Source: Sphagnum magellanicum (lineage: Eukaryota > Streptophyta > Sphagnopsida > Sphagnales > Sphagnaceae). Taken from it: a stretch of 64,000 bases of DNA. Location: contig CM038911.1 of NCBI GenBank assembly GCA_021904315.1, positions 17,271,390-17,335,389 on the forward strand. The letters are read 5' to 3'. The notes beneath the pieces are model-generated. The model was not told the DNA's origin and did not search any database. It saw nothing but the letters and a program-made list of their open reading frames with translations. Shown here piece after piece: positions 1 through 11,340 of the stretch. The position numbers and the translations under genes were made by a program. Each line of letters starts with the position of its first letter. The first letter of the stretch is position 1.

Positions 1-1086
1 AGGGTTTGGAATGAAAGGATAAATATTGTCCTCTTACGTCTTGGTTTCTAGAAATGTCAACTTGACCGTATCATTTGTAAATTGAAACATCAATACACTT
101 GATGTTTTTTTTGCTTTTTATGTGGATGACTTATTTATTTTCAACAAGGAGATAAAAGAGATAGAGAGGGAATGAAAAACTTCTTGTTACAAGAATTTGA
201 AATGAGAAATTTAAGAGAATTCACATATTTCTTTGGAATCCAAGTAATGAGAGACCATAACAAAGGAACCATTAGCCTTGGTTAGCCTAAGTATATAAGA
301 GAAATCTTGAAATCCTTTGACATGGATAATTGCAATCCTATAATTACACCTCTAAAAGCCAATATCAACCTTTATAAGCCAATTACAACAAAGACACCAT
401 AAGTAATTGACGCAATGAAGGGGGTACCATATTATAGAAAACTTGTTGATAGCCTTATGTATGCCATGGTTGCCACTAAGCTAGATCATTCCAATGTAGT
501 GAACATCATTAGTTAGTTTATGTAAAATCCCTCATTAGAACATTGGGTGGCACTCAAAAGGGTTCTAATATATTTGCAAAGTGTTCAAGGTTTGTGGTTA
601 TAATATTTATGAGTGCTTAATGACAAAGTGATTTTGATAAGCTTTTTAGATTCAAATTGGGGAAATAACATTGAAACTAGAAGGCCCACTATAGGTTTCA
701 CATTCCTTCTAGCAAATGGAGTTGTGAGTTGGATGAGGAAAAGAAAGTTCATGGTGGCATGCTCATCAATGGAGGTAAAATATATGGTAGTTCTTTCTAT
801 TACCAAAGAAACAATCTATTTAAAGAGGCTACTGCATGAGTTAACCTTCACTCCTTGAGTCACCACAAAGATTTTGATAGAAAACCAAGGAAGCATTACA
901 CATATGAAGAACCCTATCCACCGCAAGAGTACAAAACATATTGATATCCAACACCATTATGTTAGGGAGATGGTGATTGCCAATGAGGTAGCTTTTGAGT
1001 ACTGCCTTATGTTAGACATGGTAGCTAATGCTTTAACCAAGTTAGTAACTAGTAATGAAGATCACAAGGGGTATGGATGGGAGTAG
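1..1086 (+). mobile_element. Ty1-copia retrotransposon remnant (RT end and RNase H)
   Basis: Conceptual translation gives the 3' part of a copia polyprotein. The reverse transcriptase YVDDL-type box is seen as VDDLFIF near 120-140. It is followed by a FEMRNLREFTYFFGIQ block near 200-240, a SLMYAM block near 450, and the RNase H region with SSMEVKYM (normally SxMEAEY) near 765-790. The C-terminal stretch STKHIDIQHHYVRE lies near 930-970. In-frame stops at several places (for example after TISLG near 283, and near 400, 513 and 843) and a frame change near 600 show it is dead. The 5' end lies outside the window. The last codons (to 1086) overlap the left arm of a perfect inverted repeat (1055-1126). 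Confidence 0.85.
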
Positions 1087-1126
1087 GCATAAGAACCCTC
1101 CCATCCATACCCCTTGTGATCTTCAT
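1055..1126. repeat. Perfect 28-bp inverted repeat with 16-bp loop
   Basis: The left arm (1055-1082) begins ATGAAGATCACAAGG. The right arm (1099-1126) is its exact reverse complement. The left arm encodes the end of the copia ORF, while the right arm belongs to the unit duplicated at 27.2 kb. The duplicate locus carries only the right arm (27170-27197). Confidence 0.9.
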
Positions 1127-1163
1127 AGGTTTGGTTCATGATAAATTTTGCCTCGTGCTTTAC

Positions 1164-1279
1164 TGTAGGGAAAGCCCATGGGTGAGGGACATTCCCAAAA
1201 TGTGGGGCTGAACTCGGCTATTGCCTTGTCCTAGGTCCCTTATTTTGAGAATGCCCCCACCCTAGGGCTTTACCCTACA
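1164..1279. repeat. Short foldback element (MITE-like), copy 1
   Basis: The ends form imperfect terminal inverted repeats of about 31 bp: TGTAGGGAAAGCCCATGGG on the left, and on the right the reverse complement TGTAGGGTAAAGCCCTAGGG. The whole unit is about 116 bp. The same unit is at 27235-27350, and a related one at 47670-47776. Confidence 0.6.
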
Positions 1280-1417
1280 CGAAATATCTTTGCGTCATTG
1301 ATGTTCTGGCACAACGAAATATTCTGCGTCATTGATGTTCTGGCACAACGAAATATCTCTGCGTCATTGATGTTCTGGCACAACGAAATATCTCTGCGTC
1401 ATTGATGTTCTGGCACA
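1279..1417. repeat. 35-bp tandem repeat, four units
   Basis: Four consecutive units of 35, 34, 35 and 35 bp start ACGAAATATC and end GTTCTGGCACA. The duplicate locus carries a single unit (27350-27384). Confidence 0.95.
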
Positions 1418-2150
1418 AATATGATAAGAGGGTGGAATTACTGTTTAGAATTTCATTTCCAAGCTAGATGACTCATATGCTAAGCTGTTACAGCTTCTGA
1501 TCGTCCTCACCTTCCACAGTGATGATCATCCTTCTCTCTGACTTACAGGTTCGCCAACGCTAAGACCGGCGTTTTCTTCGGTTTAGCCATTAAATTTGCT
1601 AAAAAACAAAGTCCTGAGGTCAAGGGAACTTTTTGGGAAATTTCTCAAAAAAACGCTACATTTAGAGGAAGAAAGTTACGAAATTGCCAAGCTTTTGGGA
1701 GGATTTGGGCACAGTTTCTCTATAAATTACCACAAAATTTTTTAGCATTCCCGAGTGGGACCATCAAGAAAAATTTCCCCTATGTCAAACATGCATGAAA
1801 TGGTTTGTTGACAATGGGAAAATACAATGATCCCCCTATTTCACAATGGGGAAATTAGAATAAACAAACAATGAAATAATATTGGCCCCACAATTCCCTT
1901 GGAGAGTTTTCCCTGTGACGTTTGTTAATTCAACAGCTTCAAGCTCTTAGAGGTTTCCACTCTTTGCCCTAGAGGGAACACGCCAAAGAAGTTTGTTGTG
2001 ATGTGTAGGAGTCTAGAAATATTTCGACCCCTTTAGGAGTGTTTTTGAGAGTTCTCAATTTTGTCTCTTTGATGGCACAGAGTACATTCAAGAAGAGCGC
2101 ACAGACGTCCTCGTAGCGATCAAACTAAGCCTTGGTTATAAGAAAGTAGT

Positions 2151-3536
2151 ATGGCCAATCCTTCAGAGATGATCGGTGGACCAGTCATAGGAGCACAGTA
2201 TTGTGTACCAAGTACATGTCAGTACAAGCTTTTCCAGACACGCAGAGGATCGGAGAATTGGAGCGTGGTTGATGCAGCAAACGGGACTGTGATTTTTACA
2301 CTGGTGAAACATAAGACGAATTCCAGCAGATGGAGGCCGAAGTACGAAACCCAATTGGTGGATGCGCAGGGAAATATTGTAGCTCGAATTCAGGACGAGG
2401 TAACATATTTACTACTGTGTTTACTGTAATGTTCTGTTTAGATCAAGGTATATAAGGGATCTGCCCGATGATTTATACTTCAAGTGTGATGATCATCTCT
2501 CCATGAGAGTGACGCAGTGATGACTAGATGTTCATGGAGTGTGAATGGGTATTTTGTCTCCTTTCTGGTGGAGAGTGACATTTGGAGCTGCAATGCATGG
2601 ATTGATTGTTTTGGCAGCGGAGCAGATGGAAAGTATTGGGTGGATCTGCAGATTCTAATGTCCTTTGTAGCGTGAAGATCTGTGGGGGGCTGTTATATTG
2701 GAAGACGGCTATCAAAGTTTTCCTTGCTTCCAACTTGTCTGAGAAACAGCCTGACTACATGGTGGAGTTGAGGAAGATTTGTGGGTCGGATTGTATCATT
2801 CTCCATGGAACACAACCCATGTCAGAGGTATGTGTCCGAAAAATCTTTGGACTGCTGATCAGATGGTTGATCTTGAATATATTAGAAATTACTCAACCAT
2901 CATGGAGAAGCTGCTATCGATGTATTATGCTTCTGATTAACTTGATTCATGACAAGATCTTATAGGCGGTGCAAGGGAGATTAAAGGTAGAAAGCAGAAT
3001 TCATTGCGTAACACTCACGTCATGGATGGTGCACGCTGTTTCTTTGTAATGATATGTTTGTGATAATATAGTGGCTGGGTGCATGACGCCCTGAGCAATA
3101 TTAGCCTCCTTTACAGCTTTTGACTCGACGTCAAGTTTGCCAGATCTAGAGATCTTACGCACACCCATTTGGAGCCTTAGTAGCTCAGAGTGTACTACTA
3201 CTTAGCTCATCGATCGATCATCCCCTGAAGTAATAATCCGATGAATTTGATGAGTTTAGTTACAAGATTTTGTGTGGGATCTTGATCTTCATTCAACATC
3301 ATCGCCCTTTGTGGGTCTGGATCCAGGTGGAGGTTAATGGCAGGTGGTTCGGGAGACCTGAGTACACAGTGACAGTGAATGCAGGTGCAGATTACGCCTT
3401 CGTGTTGCTTCTTGTCATGATCATGGAGAAGAGTGACGAGGAAAAAAAAAAGCGGGCAGCTAGGGCCAACGCCGCTGCCGCCAACGCCGCTGCCGCCAAC
3501 GCCGGTCCACCTGCTGGTCCACCTGCTGGTTGCTAA
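2151..3536 (+). CDS. LURP-one-related (LOR) protein, copy A
   Basis: Three-exon gene: 2151-2399, 2618-2827 and 3327-3536, all joined in phase 0, with GT-AG introns (GAG|gtaaca, ggcag|CGG, GAG|gtatgt, tccag|GTG). It encodes about 222 aa, the usual LOR size. The fold is the tubby-C-terminal-like barrel of the LOR family (PF04525). Strand signatures seen are QYCVPSTCQYKLF (residues about 16-28), NWSVVDAANGTVIFTLVKH, YETQLVDAQGNIVARI, then RWKVLGGSADSNVLCSVK and FLASNLSEKQPDYMVEL. The last exon holds GRPEYTVTVNAGADYAFVLL, matching the hydrophobic C-terminal helix of the family. After the conserved EKSDEEKKKR the protein ends in an Ala/Asn/Pro/Gly low-complexity tail of about 24 residues. LOR members include Arabidopsis LURP1, needed for defence against an oomycete; most others have no known role. 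The start is the first ATG in the conserved frame. The gene lies inside a 3.9-kb duplication shared with copy B. Confidence 0.88.
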
Positions 3537-5006
3537 ATTAGTTCAAGTTGTTCTAACTAGTGCGCAAAACTGAGCTTTTAAGTTTGGTCATTTGTAGACT
3601 TTGCTTGACATTTGAGTAGCTATGTACAATTTGGATCATCACATGTATGAAAGAAATAGTATATCTGGGGATTTTGAGTACAGCGCCATTGGATAGTTCA
3701 ATGGGATTTCAGTACCCATTAGTAGACTGGACATGACATTATTTTATTAAATAAGGGTATGAAATACTGAGACTCAGGATTAAATGCACCAGGCTTGAGA
3801 ACATTTATAGCTACAGTACACATAGCAGCAGCAGTGATTGGTTGAAAGCGTTCAGGAAAAGAAAGGACAGGCCAAACTTAGTTTCGCACCAAATTTGCTG
3901 CTAAACTGAGTTTCATGCCCTGTTGAAGCCCGGTGTACCTTTTTTTTTCCTGCGTTTTGAAATCTCGTCCCGTGTGTGACCAACCAGGAGGTTTCAGTGC
4001 CGTCTTTGCTTGACTTCACGAATAACTTTATTGCGTTGTCACTTCCTTCATTGAGCCTAGCTTTGAAAAGGTTGTTCGGAATTTTTTACTTCTTTCTTTG
4101 TTGTTGTTGCTTGCCCCTTTCTACAAGTTTGCATCATGGCTAACATGGGAGACAACACTTTTGAAGCCAAGAGGCTTCTGGGTTAATCAAATCATAATGT
4201 GTGAAAGTTCAAAGTAAATATTGTGTTGTTAAGAGAGGATTTCTAATTCAAGGTAAAGAATTTGTCCTTGAGAAAGGATTTCTGATTCAAAATAAAGATC
4301 TTGTTGCTAAGAGAAGATTTTTAATTTTGTGATGAGCAATCGTAATCAAATGAGGGAACGGTGACAAAGGATTCAACCAAAACCTTTTTTGAACATTTTG
4401 ATTTTTTCATAGAAAGAAAATTTTTAAAGAAATTTTTTGCAACATATTATCTTGAATAATTCAAAATAAACTGCGATATCTTATTTTGAAATATTAATCG
4501 ATGATTTTTCACATTTGTACATGATTGTGCATGTATATGGTTTAAAAGTTAAAATGCAATAAATGTCAAAATGGGTTTTTTAAATCAATTAAATTTTTTT
4601 TTGCATAATTATTTCCTGCACATGTGACTTGCACCTAATGGTAGAAACTTTGAACCTAATCCATACAAAAACTAACCAAATCATTTAATAAAATAATCAT
4701 GTCCCTTGTAAACCTTTGTTTCAAAATCTCAAAAGTTTGAAATTTTCATATGATTTATTTTGTCATGAAGTTGACCCAATGAACAAGTAATTGCATAAGG
4801 GAAGCATGGTTTTTTTGCACAAGTTTGAAATCAATTGCATCATTTCATGCATTCATTTGTATAAAACTCTAATGTGGACATTTGGCCATAAATTAGTCAA
4901 GAATTCAAAAAAAACTTTTATACAACATCCAATAATTATTTAAATTTATTTTTTTTCCCTCATACTTTAATAGTAGAAACACAATAGTACATCAAAGTTA
5001 CAACAT

Positions 5007-6366
5007 CAAGGTTTTCAATACTTTGGACTTGAAGTCTAACTATACCATCAATTGCCATTTAAAGGAGGGTGACAAGGTGAAGATGAAATTTTGGGGAATC
5101 AATATTAACAAGGATTGTTTGTACCAATGGAGATGTTTGCCATATTTGGTTTAAGATACGTTTCCAACGTCCAAGCATGATTGGGGTACCACATTTGAAC
5201 CCTAAACACTCACTCCAAGGATTCCCAAATTCACTTTTTTTTTCACTTTTCCCATGACATGTTTTACATTTGATTGGGTCCAAATTTTTTAAGGTGTACC
5301 AAAATCTTGTCACATTGTCGCTTTTCTTTTTTTGTCTTTTTACCTAGTCCTTTTTTATCATGTAAAGACACATTTATGGATGATTATGATGGAATTTAAA
5401 ATTGCAATGGTTTAAAATATAATCCTTTTGAAAAATTTGACAACTTTTGATCCATTATTTTTTTAATGGGGATCAAAATATGGGGTAAAAAAAGACTACA
5501 ACAAGGACTAGGCCCTTTTTGTCATGTGTGGTACACCTTATAGGATTTTCACCCCCACCCTTTTTTCTCATGTCAAATCAAATGATTTTGTTCCAAATTT
5601 TATATAGGCTTTTTAAATATATATTTTTTCACTTATGAAAATAATAAAGTTTATCCAATGTGGGCCATGTTCTATTAATGGCCCAAAATTCCCAAAAACT
5701 TGACTTTTTCAAACTTTTTACATTACAATGGTTCATGTCGCATTCATACATTTTATACAAATTAGCACATAAGGTGTTTGTGGTACAAATCTTCCAAGCC
5801 AAAAAAAAGTTGTTTAGACATTCTTTAAATGAATCCTTGAACTTTTTTTTCTCATGAGACAAACTCCTACATGGATTTTTTCCAAGGACTTAATAGGAAT
5901 CCTTAAATTTGTTCAAATTTGACATTATATGCATAAAATAATACCTTTGTAATGTGTCTATTTATGAATAAAATCAAAATTTCAATATGAATGTGTCATT
6001 AAGTTTCAACCACATGTTTAAATGAAAGGGTCCAATGAATATAAAATACGATAGTTTTTTGGGTACCCCAAAAGGTCATGGATCCACTGGTAGAAGGTTT
6101 TGGTTTTGGTTCGGCCAAATGTTATATTAATAACATCATTGTTTTTAGCTTGACCCCGAAAAAACACATGCAACATTTGCAAAAGGTGTTTGATTGATTT
6201 TAAAAACATAACATGAAGTTTCATCTTGGCAAATCCTAATTTTTCCACACTCAACTTTTTTCATCCACTCCCATTTTAAGGCAACCCATTTGGGGACGAT
6301 TGTTCTAATTACACATTGATTGAAATAGTTTAAGGTTGGGGGCTATGTTTATCCAACTTGATGATG
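5007..6366 (+). mobile_element. Broken Ty3-gypsy RT fragment with internal insertion
   Basis: The 5' part (5007-5155) translates to the gypsy RT motif FNTLDLKSNYHQLPFK, with two bases shifting the frame, and ends in LYQW plus a PFGL-like site. An unrelated insertion of about 900 bp follows, containing a MITE-like element (5277-5553). RT then resumes at about 6050 with VMDPLVEGFGF, AKCYINNIIVFSLTP (the YxDD box is decayed) and KHMQHLQKVFD. It breaks off at 6366, just inside the RNase H domain. The same arrangement is present at 36191-37559, so the insertion predates the duplication. Confidence 0.8.
5277..5553. repeat. MITE-like element with GGTGTACC ends, copy 1
   Basis: About 277 bp with imperfect 25-bp terminal inverted repeats. 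The left end has GGTCCAAATTTTTTAAGGTG; the reverse complement of the right end is GGTGAAAATCCTATAAGGTG. Both continue TACCA. Other copies are at 36462-36735 (same orientation) and 37859-38126 (inverted). It encodes no protein. Confidence 0.75.
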
Positions 6367-6727
6367 TTTTGTGTTATGCAGTTATGTGTACATTTCAGGT
6401 TCTGCCTTATCCCCAAGATTTAGATAATAAAAGTTGATCCTAAAGATGGATTATAGGAAGAGAGGAAAATTGTGTGTGATGAGTTATTGTGGGGAGGAAT
6501 TTTATGATTGTGATTCACAACTTAGGACCTGATGCTAGATCAAATGCCTCCAACTTGGCACCTTCTAGAAGAATCACCCCAATGGGTTCTGTAATTTCTA
6601 TCTACAACCACATTTCAATTGCAATCATCAACAACATATAATTGTGGATATGTTTAAAAAGAGATCATCAACACATATTGTACATAGGTGCTCACCATTC
6701 ACTAGATCAAACCTTGGAATCTTAGTT

Positions 6728-6834
6728 CTTACCAGTGAGCCCGTGTGCCATTGGCCTGGGCAAGTATATTTAAACCTCCTGGAAGGTCACCCATCCCAAT
6801 ACTATTCCCACTGAATTCAGCTTAATTACAGGGT
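6728..6834 (-). repeat. 5S rRNA-related sequence (SINE-like or 5S pseudogene)
   Basis: On the minus strand, the stretch TTAAGCTGAATTCAGTGGG followed by AATAGTATTGGGATGGGTGA and CC matches the internal promoter half of plant 5S rRNA. It preserves the order A-box (GTTAAGC), the AGTAGTACT-like element, then C-box (GGATGGGTGACC). The 5' half of 5S is not present and the 3' part diverges. This suits a 5S-derived SINE head, a Cassandra-type element or a truncated pseudogene rather than a working 5S gene. Confidence 0.55.
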
Positions 6835-6840
6835 TCTTAT

Positions 6841-8731
6841 GAATTTTTAACGTTTTTAATTTATTTTTGGGAAAAAAAAAACTCTAAATTCAATAACTAA
6901 ATTTGTTCCTTTGGTGTGAAAATTGTGAAACAACTAATGTGCAACCACCTTGTCGAGGGTGTTTTAACATTACCAATAGTGGAACAAAGAGGCCACCTTC
7001 TTGAAAGATTTTTGGCATTATTTTTGATACCAACATTTCCAACATGCCATAAACCCTTGGGAGGGTTATGGCATGGTCATATGAAACAAACAAACACTTA
7101 TTTTAAGTAATAGATTAAACTAGTTGTTTTGATGCGTTGAGATATCAAGCATCAAACTAATAGCAAGACTTTCTTGCAATTTGGATTCATGGTCATCTTG
7201 CAAATGGTTGTGTATAATACGTTCAATGTTTGTTGAGGCCATTAAATGTTTCGACTTATAAAGTCTACCAAAATATTACAAATTTATTATACCATGATGG
7301 CCTATTTGGCCAAACTTGGGATTTGAACCATATGTTTTGCAAATTTTGTGTTTTGGATCTTGTTGGTGAGCATGAAAAAATTATATTCATTACTACAATT
7401 TTATTTTAGCTCATACATTATATCTTGTTGGGTACATTCAACCTAATAGGATCCATTGGTGCTTCCTGAGTTGTTTATGACTAGTCTCGACAAGTTAATG
7501 TGACAACATGGGATTGGTCAAAATGTTGAAAACAATGCTTATATTTCTTTTTAACACTTTCATTGTGCTAAGACACATTGGTTAATTATGGGTTTTAGCA
7601 TGTTTTGAAAGATATTTTATATTTATTAAATTACTTTCAAATTTATCCAAATGTTAAATTAATATATAGAAAGGGTGTCATAAAAATCATTAAATGAAAA
7701 ATGTCATATTAGGATTATAATTTGTGATTACAAAATAAACACAACAAACATTTACAATTAAAATTGCATTAGTAACATGAGTTTAATTGCACACAACTTA
7801 TAGTTATAAATGTTGACATTATTGTGATGTTTTGCATAACTAAGGAATGAAGGATACAATCAATGGATACAATTTCATTCATTGACCAATTGTATATCAT
7901 TTGTCATTGCTTTCCATTATTTGCAATTAAATTGTAGGCCAATTACTAGTTGCCATGAACCAACATAACTAAAACTTCAAAAAGATTAAATTCAAAATAC
8001 AAGTATTATCTTGGTTGAACCTATTTTAAATGGAACATGGTTTTGCCATGTGACCCAATTGACTTAAGCCATGTGGCATGATAATTGGACTTTGAAAAGA
8101 ATGAATTAAAAAATAGATAACATAATTTACATTGTCCATTCGATTGTTTACATCAATTTGATCCAAAAACAATGATGTTGACTTTAATGCTTAATCCCAT
8201 ATTCAAGGATCTCTCTATTTTGAATAATTATATGGGACTAGAAAAAACCACAATTGCAGCAACAAAGTATAATTCTGAAACTCTAATTCCCCTTTTGTGT
8301 TTACATTACATTATTAAACATTAATAAATCACACTATTAAATCCATTATTACATAGTCCTCATCATGTATGAGCAAAAACATTATTACAAAATGAGCTTA
8401 TCAAAAAGTTCATCCTTTTGTAGAACACCCATCAAATTTTGACCTTTAAGAATAGCCATTGGCGATGTTTGTTAGAATATTAACTAGAGATCAAATGATC
8501 ATGGAACAAAAAAAGGTGTTGACAATCACGTTCTCTCTCTCTTTCGTTTTTCATCACTGCCCTACTGAAACCTAATTTACTCTGCCACCACGATATTTGC
8601 CCACATTGTACAGGCAGGAGAACAAGTATAACCTCGTATAACCTTATACATGATGGAACTATGCATATGACATAAGTGTAATGCACATTTTTTTCACCTT
8701 TTATTCCATAAGTTGTGTAGGAAATTAAAGT
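6841..8731. other. AT-rich intergenic sequence without recognised gene
   Basis: Short ORFs here (60-110 codons) show no family motif and occur on both strands, as expected by chance in AT-rich DNA. Nothing else was recognised. Confidence 0.5.
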
Positions 8732-8987
8732 ATGGCGGTGGCCAGTGATCATGTAGTATCTGAGAAGAATTTCAAGGGTGAACAAGTCATAGGGGGACAA
8801 TATTGCCTACCCAATACAGTCTAGTACACACTTGTGCAGACCAAGAGAAGATGTTGCACAGAGGATTGGAACGTGATTGATGCCAACATTGGTCAAAACC
8901 AACACCAATTTGCATGGATGGATCCTCAAATTTGAAACCCAATTGGTGGATGCTCAAGGAAATATCATAGCTCGCTTCAAGCACAAG
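8732..8987 (+). pseudogene. LOR exon-1 relic, copy D
   Basis: An ATG at 8732 opens a frame leading to GEQVIGGQYCLPNTV, matching the LOR start (GPVIGAQYCVPSTCQ). A TAG then stands where copies A-C have CAG/CAA for Gln. Further on, EDWNVIDAN, a deletion of about 17 nt, and then KFETQLVDAQGNIIARFKHK (in another frame) match exon 1. It ends at a splice-donor-like AAG|gtacta at the homologous position. No exon 2 or 3 was seen downstream. The nonsense codon and deletion make it a pseudogene, more diverged from A and B than C is. Confidence 0.75.
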
Positions 8988-10964
8988 GTACTAATATAAT
9001 TCCCTTTTATAATTAAGGGAAGGAGTTTAGGAGTTTAGGGTCCCTTAATTACTTTCAAGTATATTCTTTATCTTCTTTGAGCATGGAGTTTGTGAGGCTT
9101 GTTTTTACACAACTTATTGGTATTTGTTTTGCCTCATTGACAAAACATTAGCAATTTTGTTGCATGGATATATTGCAAATATTTGACATTTTATTGAGAT
9201 TTCAAAAACCCAATTTTTATTATGATTGATTAACACAATTCATTGTCAGCTTTGCAACACAAATATGTCAATTTATGAACAAAAATTGTGATCATTTTTT
9301 AACAAAACATTATTCAATTATGTCCCAATTTTGCAATGATAGTTTAAATTTTTTAATTGATATTCTTCTTAACTTCAACAATATGTTTGCAATTTTATTA
9401 TGCATGTATTGTGAGTACTTGTCCAATAAATTACCAGTTAAATTAACTTAATTATTTTGCAATACATCTACAAATCTATTTGCAACAATTTAAAAAGGAT
9501 CTTTTACGATTGTTTATATATGTGCAGTGTTATTTATATATAACACTGCACTAAACCTGAGAAATGGGTTATGGACAAAGAATATTAGAACTCCGAAGTA
9601 TTGCCCAGTTCATTGTCTTCAAGGGCAGACATTGAGCTTCAGATGATATCCATCAAATCCAGTGGCACCAGAAGATGAAGTTGAAGAATGGGTTGAGGAA
9701 TGTTGCTGATGCTTGGCACCTGATTGAAAAGGAAGGCCTGCTTGCTGTAAAGTATGGATATGAGGATAGGCATTGCGCTACATGATACCCCTCTCATTGA
9801 TGGGTTCTTCCGTTTGAGAATCATTTCCCTTGACTGGATAGAGTGGTACCCCAATCAGTGCATCTCCATAGTACTTAACAAGACATCCCACCACTACAAT
9901 TTGAAGGTTTAAGAACAAATTTTTCATAGATTTAGAGGGTGGCTCCCCATGCCATTTTGTTAGAAATCCATTTATAAAAAATATAAATTACATTTTTAAT
10001 ATTTTTTTAAAAAGTATTGTGCTACTGTCCATTGTTAAATGGCCTATACTAATGCATCTATTATACAAATTGAAACACATTTACACCACATTTTTTAAAG
10101 ATTTTGATAGTTCAGACAATACCATTCAATAGGAAAACCCATTGGAAATTTGTATCTACATTATGAAAAATATGTGTAAATTATGTTTTAAGACCTGATG
10201 TATATATTATGGAAGAATTGTGTAAATGTTGTTGCAAAAAATATTATTCCATCCAACATAGTACTATTGGTAATCCACATATATATCATGAAAGAGATGT
10301 CAAAACATCATTTTAAACACGTTGTGCAATTAATCATTGGTAATTAGCACACAGTGATAAAAATTAACACGGATTTTCAACGATTTTTTTCTAATGTTTT
10401 AATAGCACGTACTAATGCATTTGTGATAAAACCAAAATACATTTCTAACAATTTTTTTTCATTTTTAATAGCTCATACCAATAGCCTTTGTTCAATAAGA
10501 CTAACATTTATATTTCCAACGGATTTGTCCTAAAATTTTCATAGTAAATATTAATGTATATGTGATGTGATTTCAACATACATTTTCAACCCATTTTTTC
10601 TTAATTTTCTACTGGCACATACAATTGCATTTGTGATAAAATCAACATATATATTTCAAATGGATTTTCAGAAATCTAATGCATTGATCAGTAATCTAGA
10701 TGAAAGACATGAAAATCAATTTTTAAATTTTTTCCTAATAAGTTCTCTTTCTTACAAAGATCTAAACACAACTTAGGGTGAATCCCTGAAGAAAAAAGCC
10801 AAGCCAAACCCTTAGTGGGCTCTTGTGTAGGTGGAGGCTTAGACTCCAGACTCCAGGGATGGATTCAATAAGCTCCATTTGTAAAATTTGCAGTTGTGGA
10901 AAGCATATAAAAACAATTGATGAATGAAAACTTACAGAAAACTCTAAATCTTTGAAAACAGTAC
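8988..10964. other. AT-rich region, no gene recognised
   Basis: It contains many runs of T and A and several short degenerate repeats around 10380-10620. A less AT-rich patch (9570-9870) has short open frames on both strands but no recognisable domain. Confidence 0.4.
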
Positions 10965-11340
10965 CTCCAATAGTCTCCATACATTGAGAAGTAATAAGGC
11001 ATCCTTCCATGTTCAAACTAAAGAGTTTTTTCAACCCTACAAGGGCACAGATGATTCATCAAACCTGCCTTTGGTGTTCCGAGTGCTATATGAAATTTTC
11101 ATAAAATAATCAAAGGTGGCAACATCATGATCTAATAGAGCTTTCCAAGATAGTAAAGACAAATCAAGAACATGACAATGAACTCCTTCCAACAATTGGG
11201 GCCTTGAAAAGGCACAAATGAATTTTGCCATCCCTTCAAAGGAGAGTATACCTTTCAAAGATGCAATACCCACATCATTCACTTTGTAAAATCCCACCCC
11301 AAGAATCAATAGATTTACATGAAAAGATATAACTTACTCA
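10965..11340 (-). CDS. Two leucine-rich-repeat exons (RNI/F-box-LRR type), partial gene
   Basis: On the minus strand, one exon ending at 11252 (donor AAAG|gtatac) reads HVNLLILGVGFYKVNDVGIASLK. After an intron of about 215 nt the next exon, 11036-10965, reads GLKKLFSLNMEGCLITSQC and continues METIG. That exon is exactly 72 nt (one 24-residue LRR), has phase-1 boundaries on both sides, and has good sites (ttgtag|GGTTG and GGAG|gtactg). The repeat pattern (LxxLxxLNxEGCxIT, VxDxGIxxLKG) is that of plant ribonuclease-inhibitor-like LRR proteins related to F-box/LRR proteins and amino-terminal-like receptors without kinase. The 5' boundary of the first exon (about 11330-11340) is uncertain. No other LRR exons were found nearby, so this is either part of a gene with large introns or a captured fragment. 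Confidence 0.6.

Larger units (their letters stand above)
1080..5006. repeat. Segmental duplication, copy 1 (LOR gene A locus)
   Basis: This block is nearly identical, in direct orientation, to 27151-30957. It covers the upstream foldback, the 35-bp tandem repeat, the promoter region, all three LOR exons and introns, and about 1.4 kb of 3' flank. Differences are scattered substitutions plus short indels. The largest is a 104-bp difference in the 35-bp repeat array. Similarity starts at GGAGTAGGCATAAG and ends at ACAATAGTACATCAAA plus a few bases. Confidence 0.9.

Noticed and set aside
2163-2354. Antisense ORFs within LOR exon 1 (also 28130-28321)
   Set aside because: Exact mirrors of the sense coding exon in both duplicates; no separate start context or family match.
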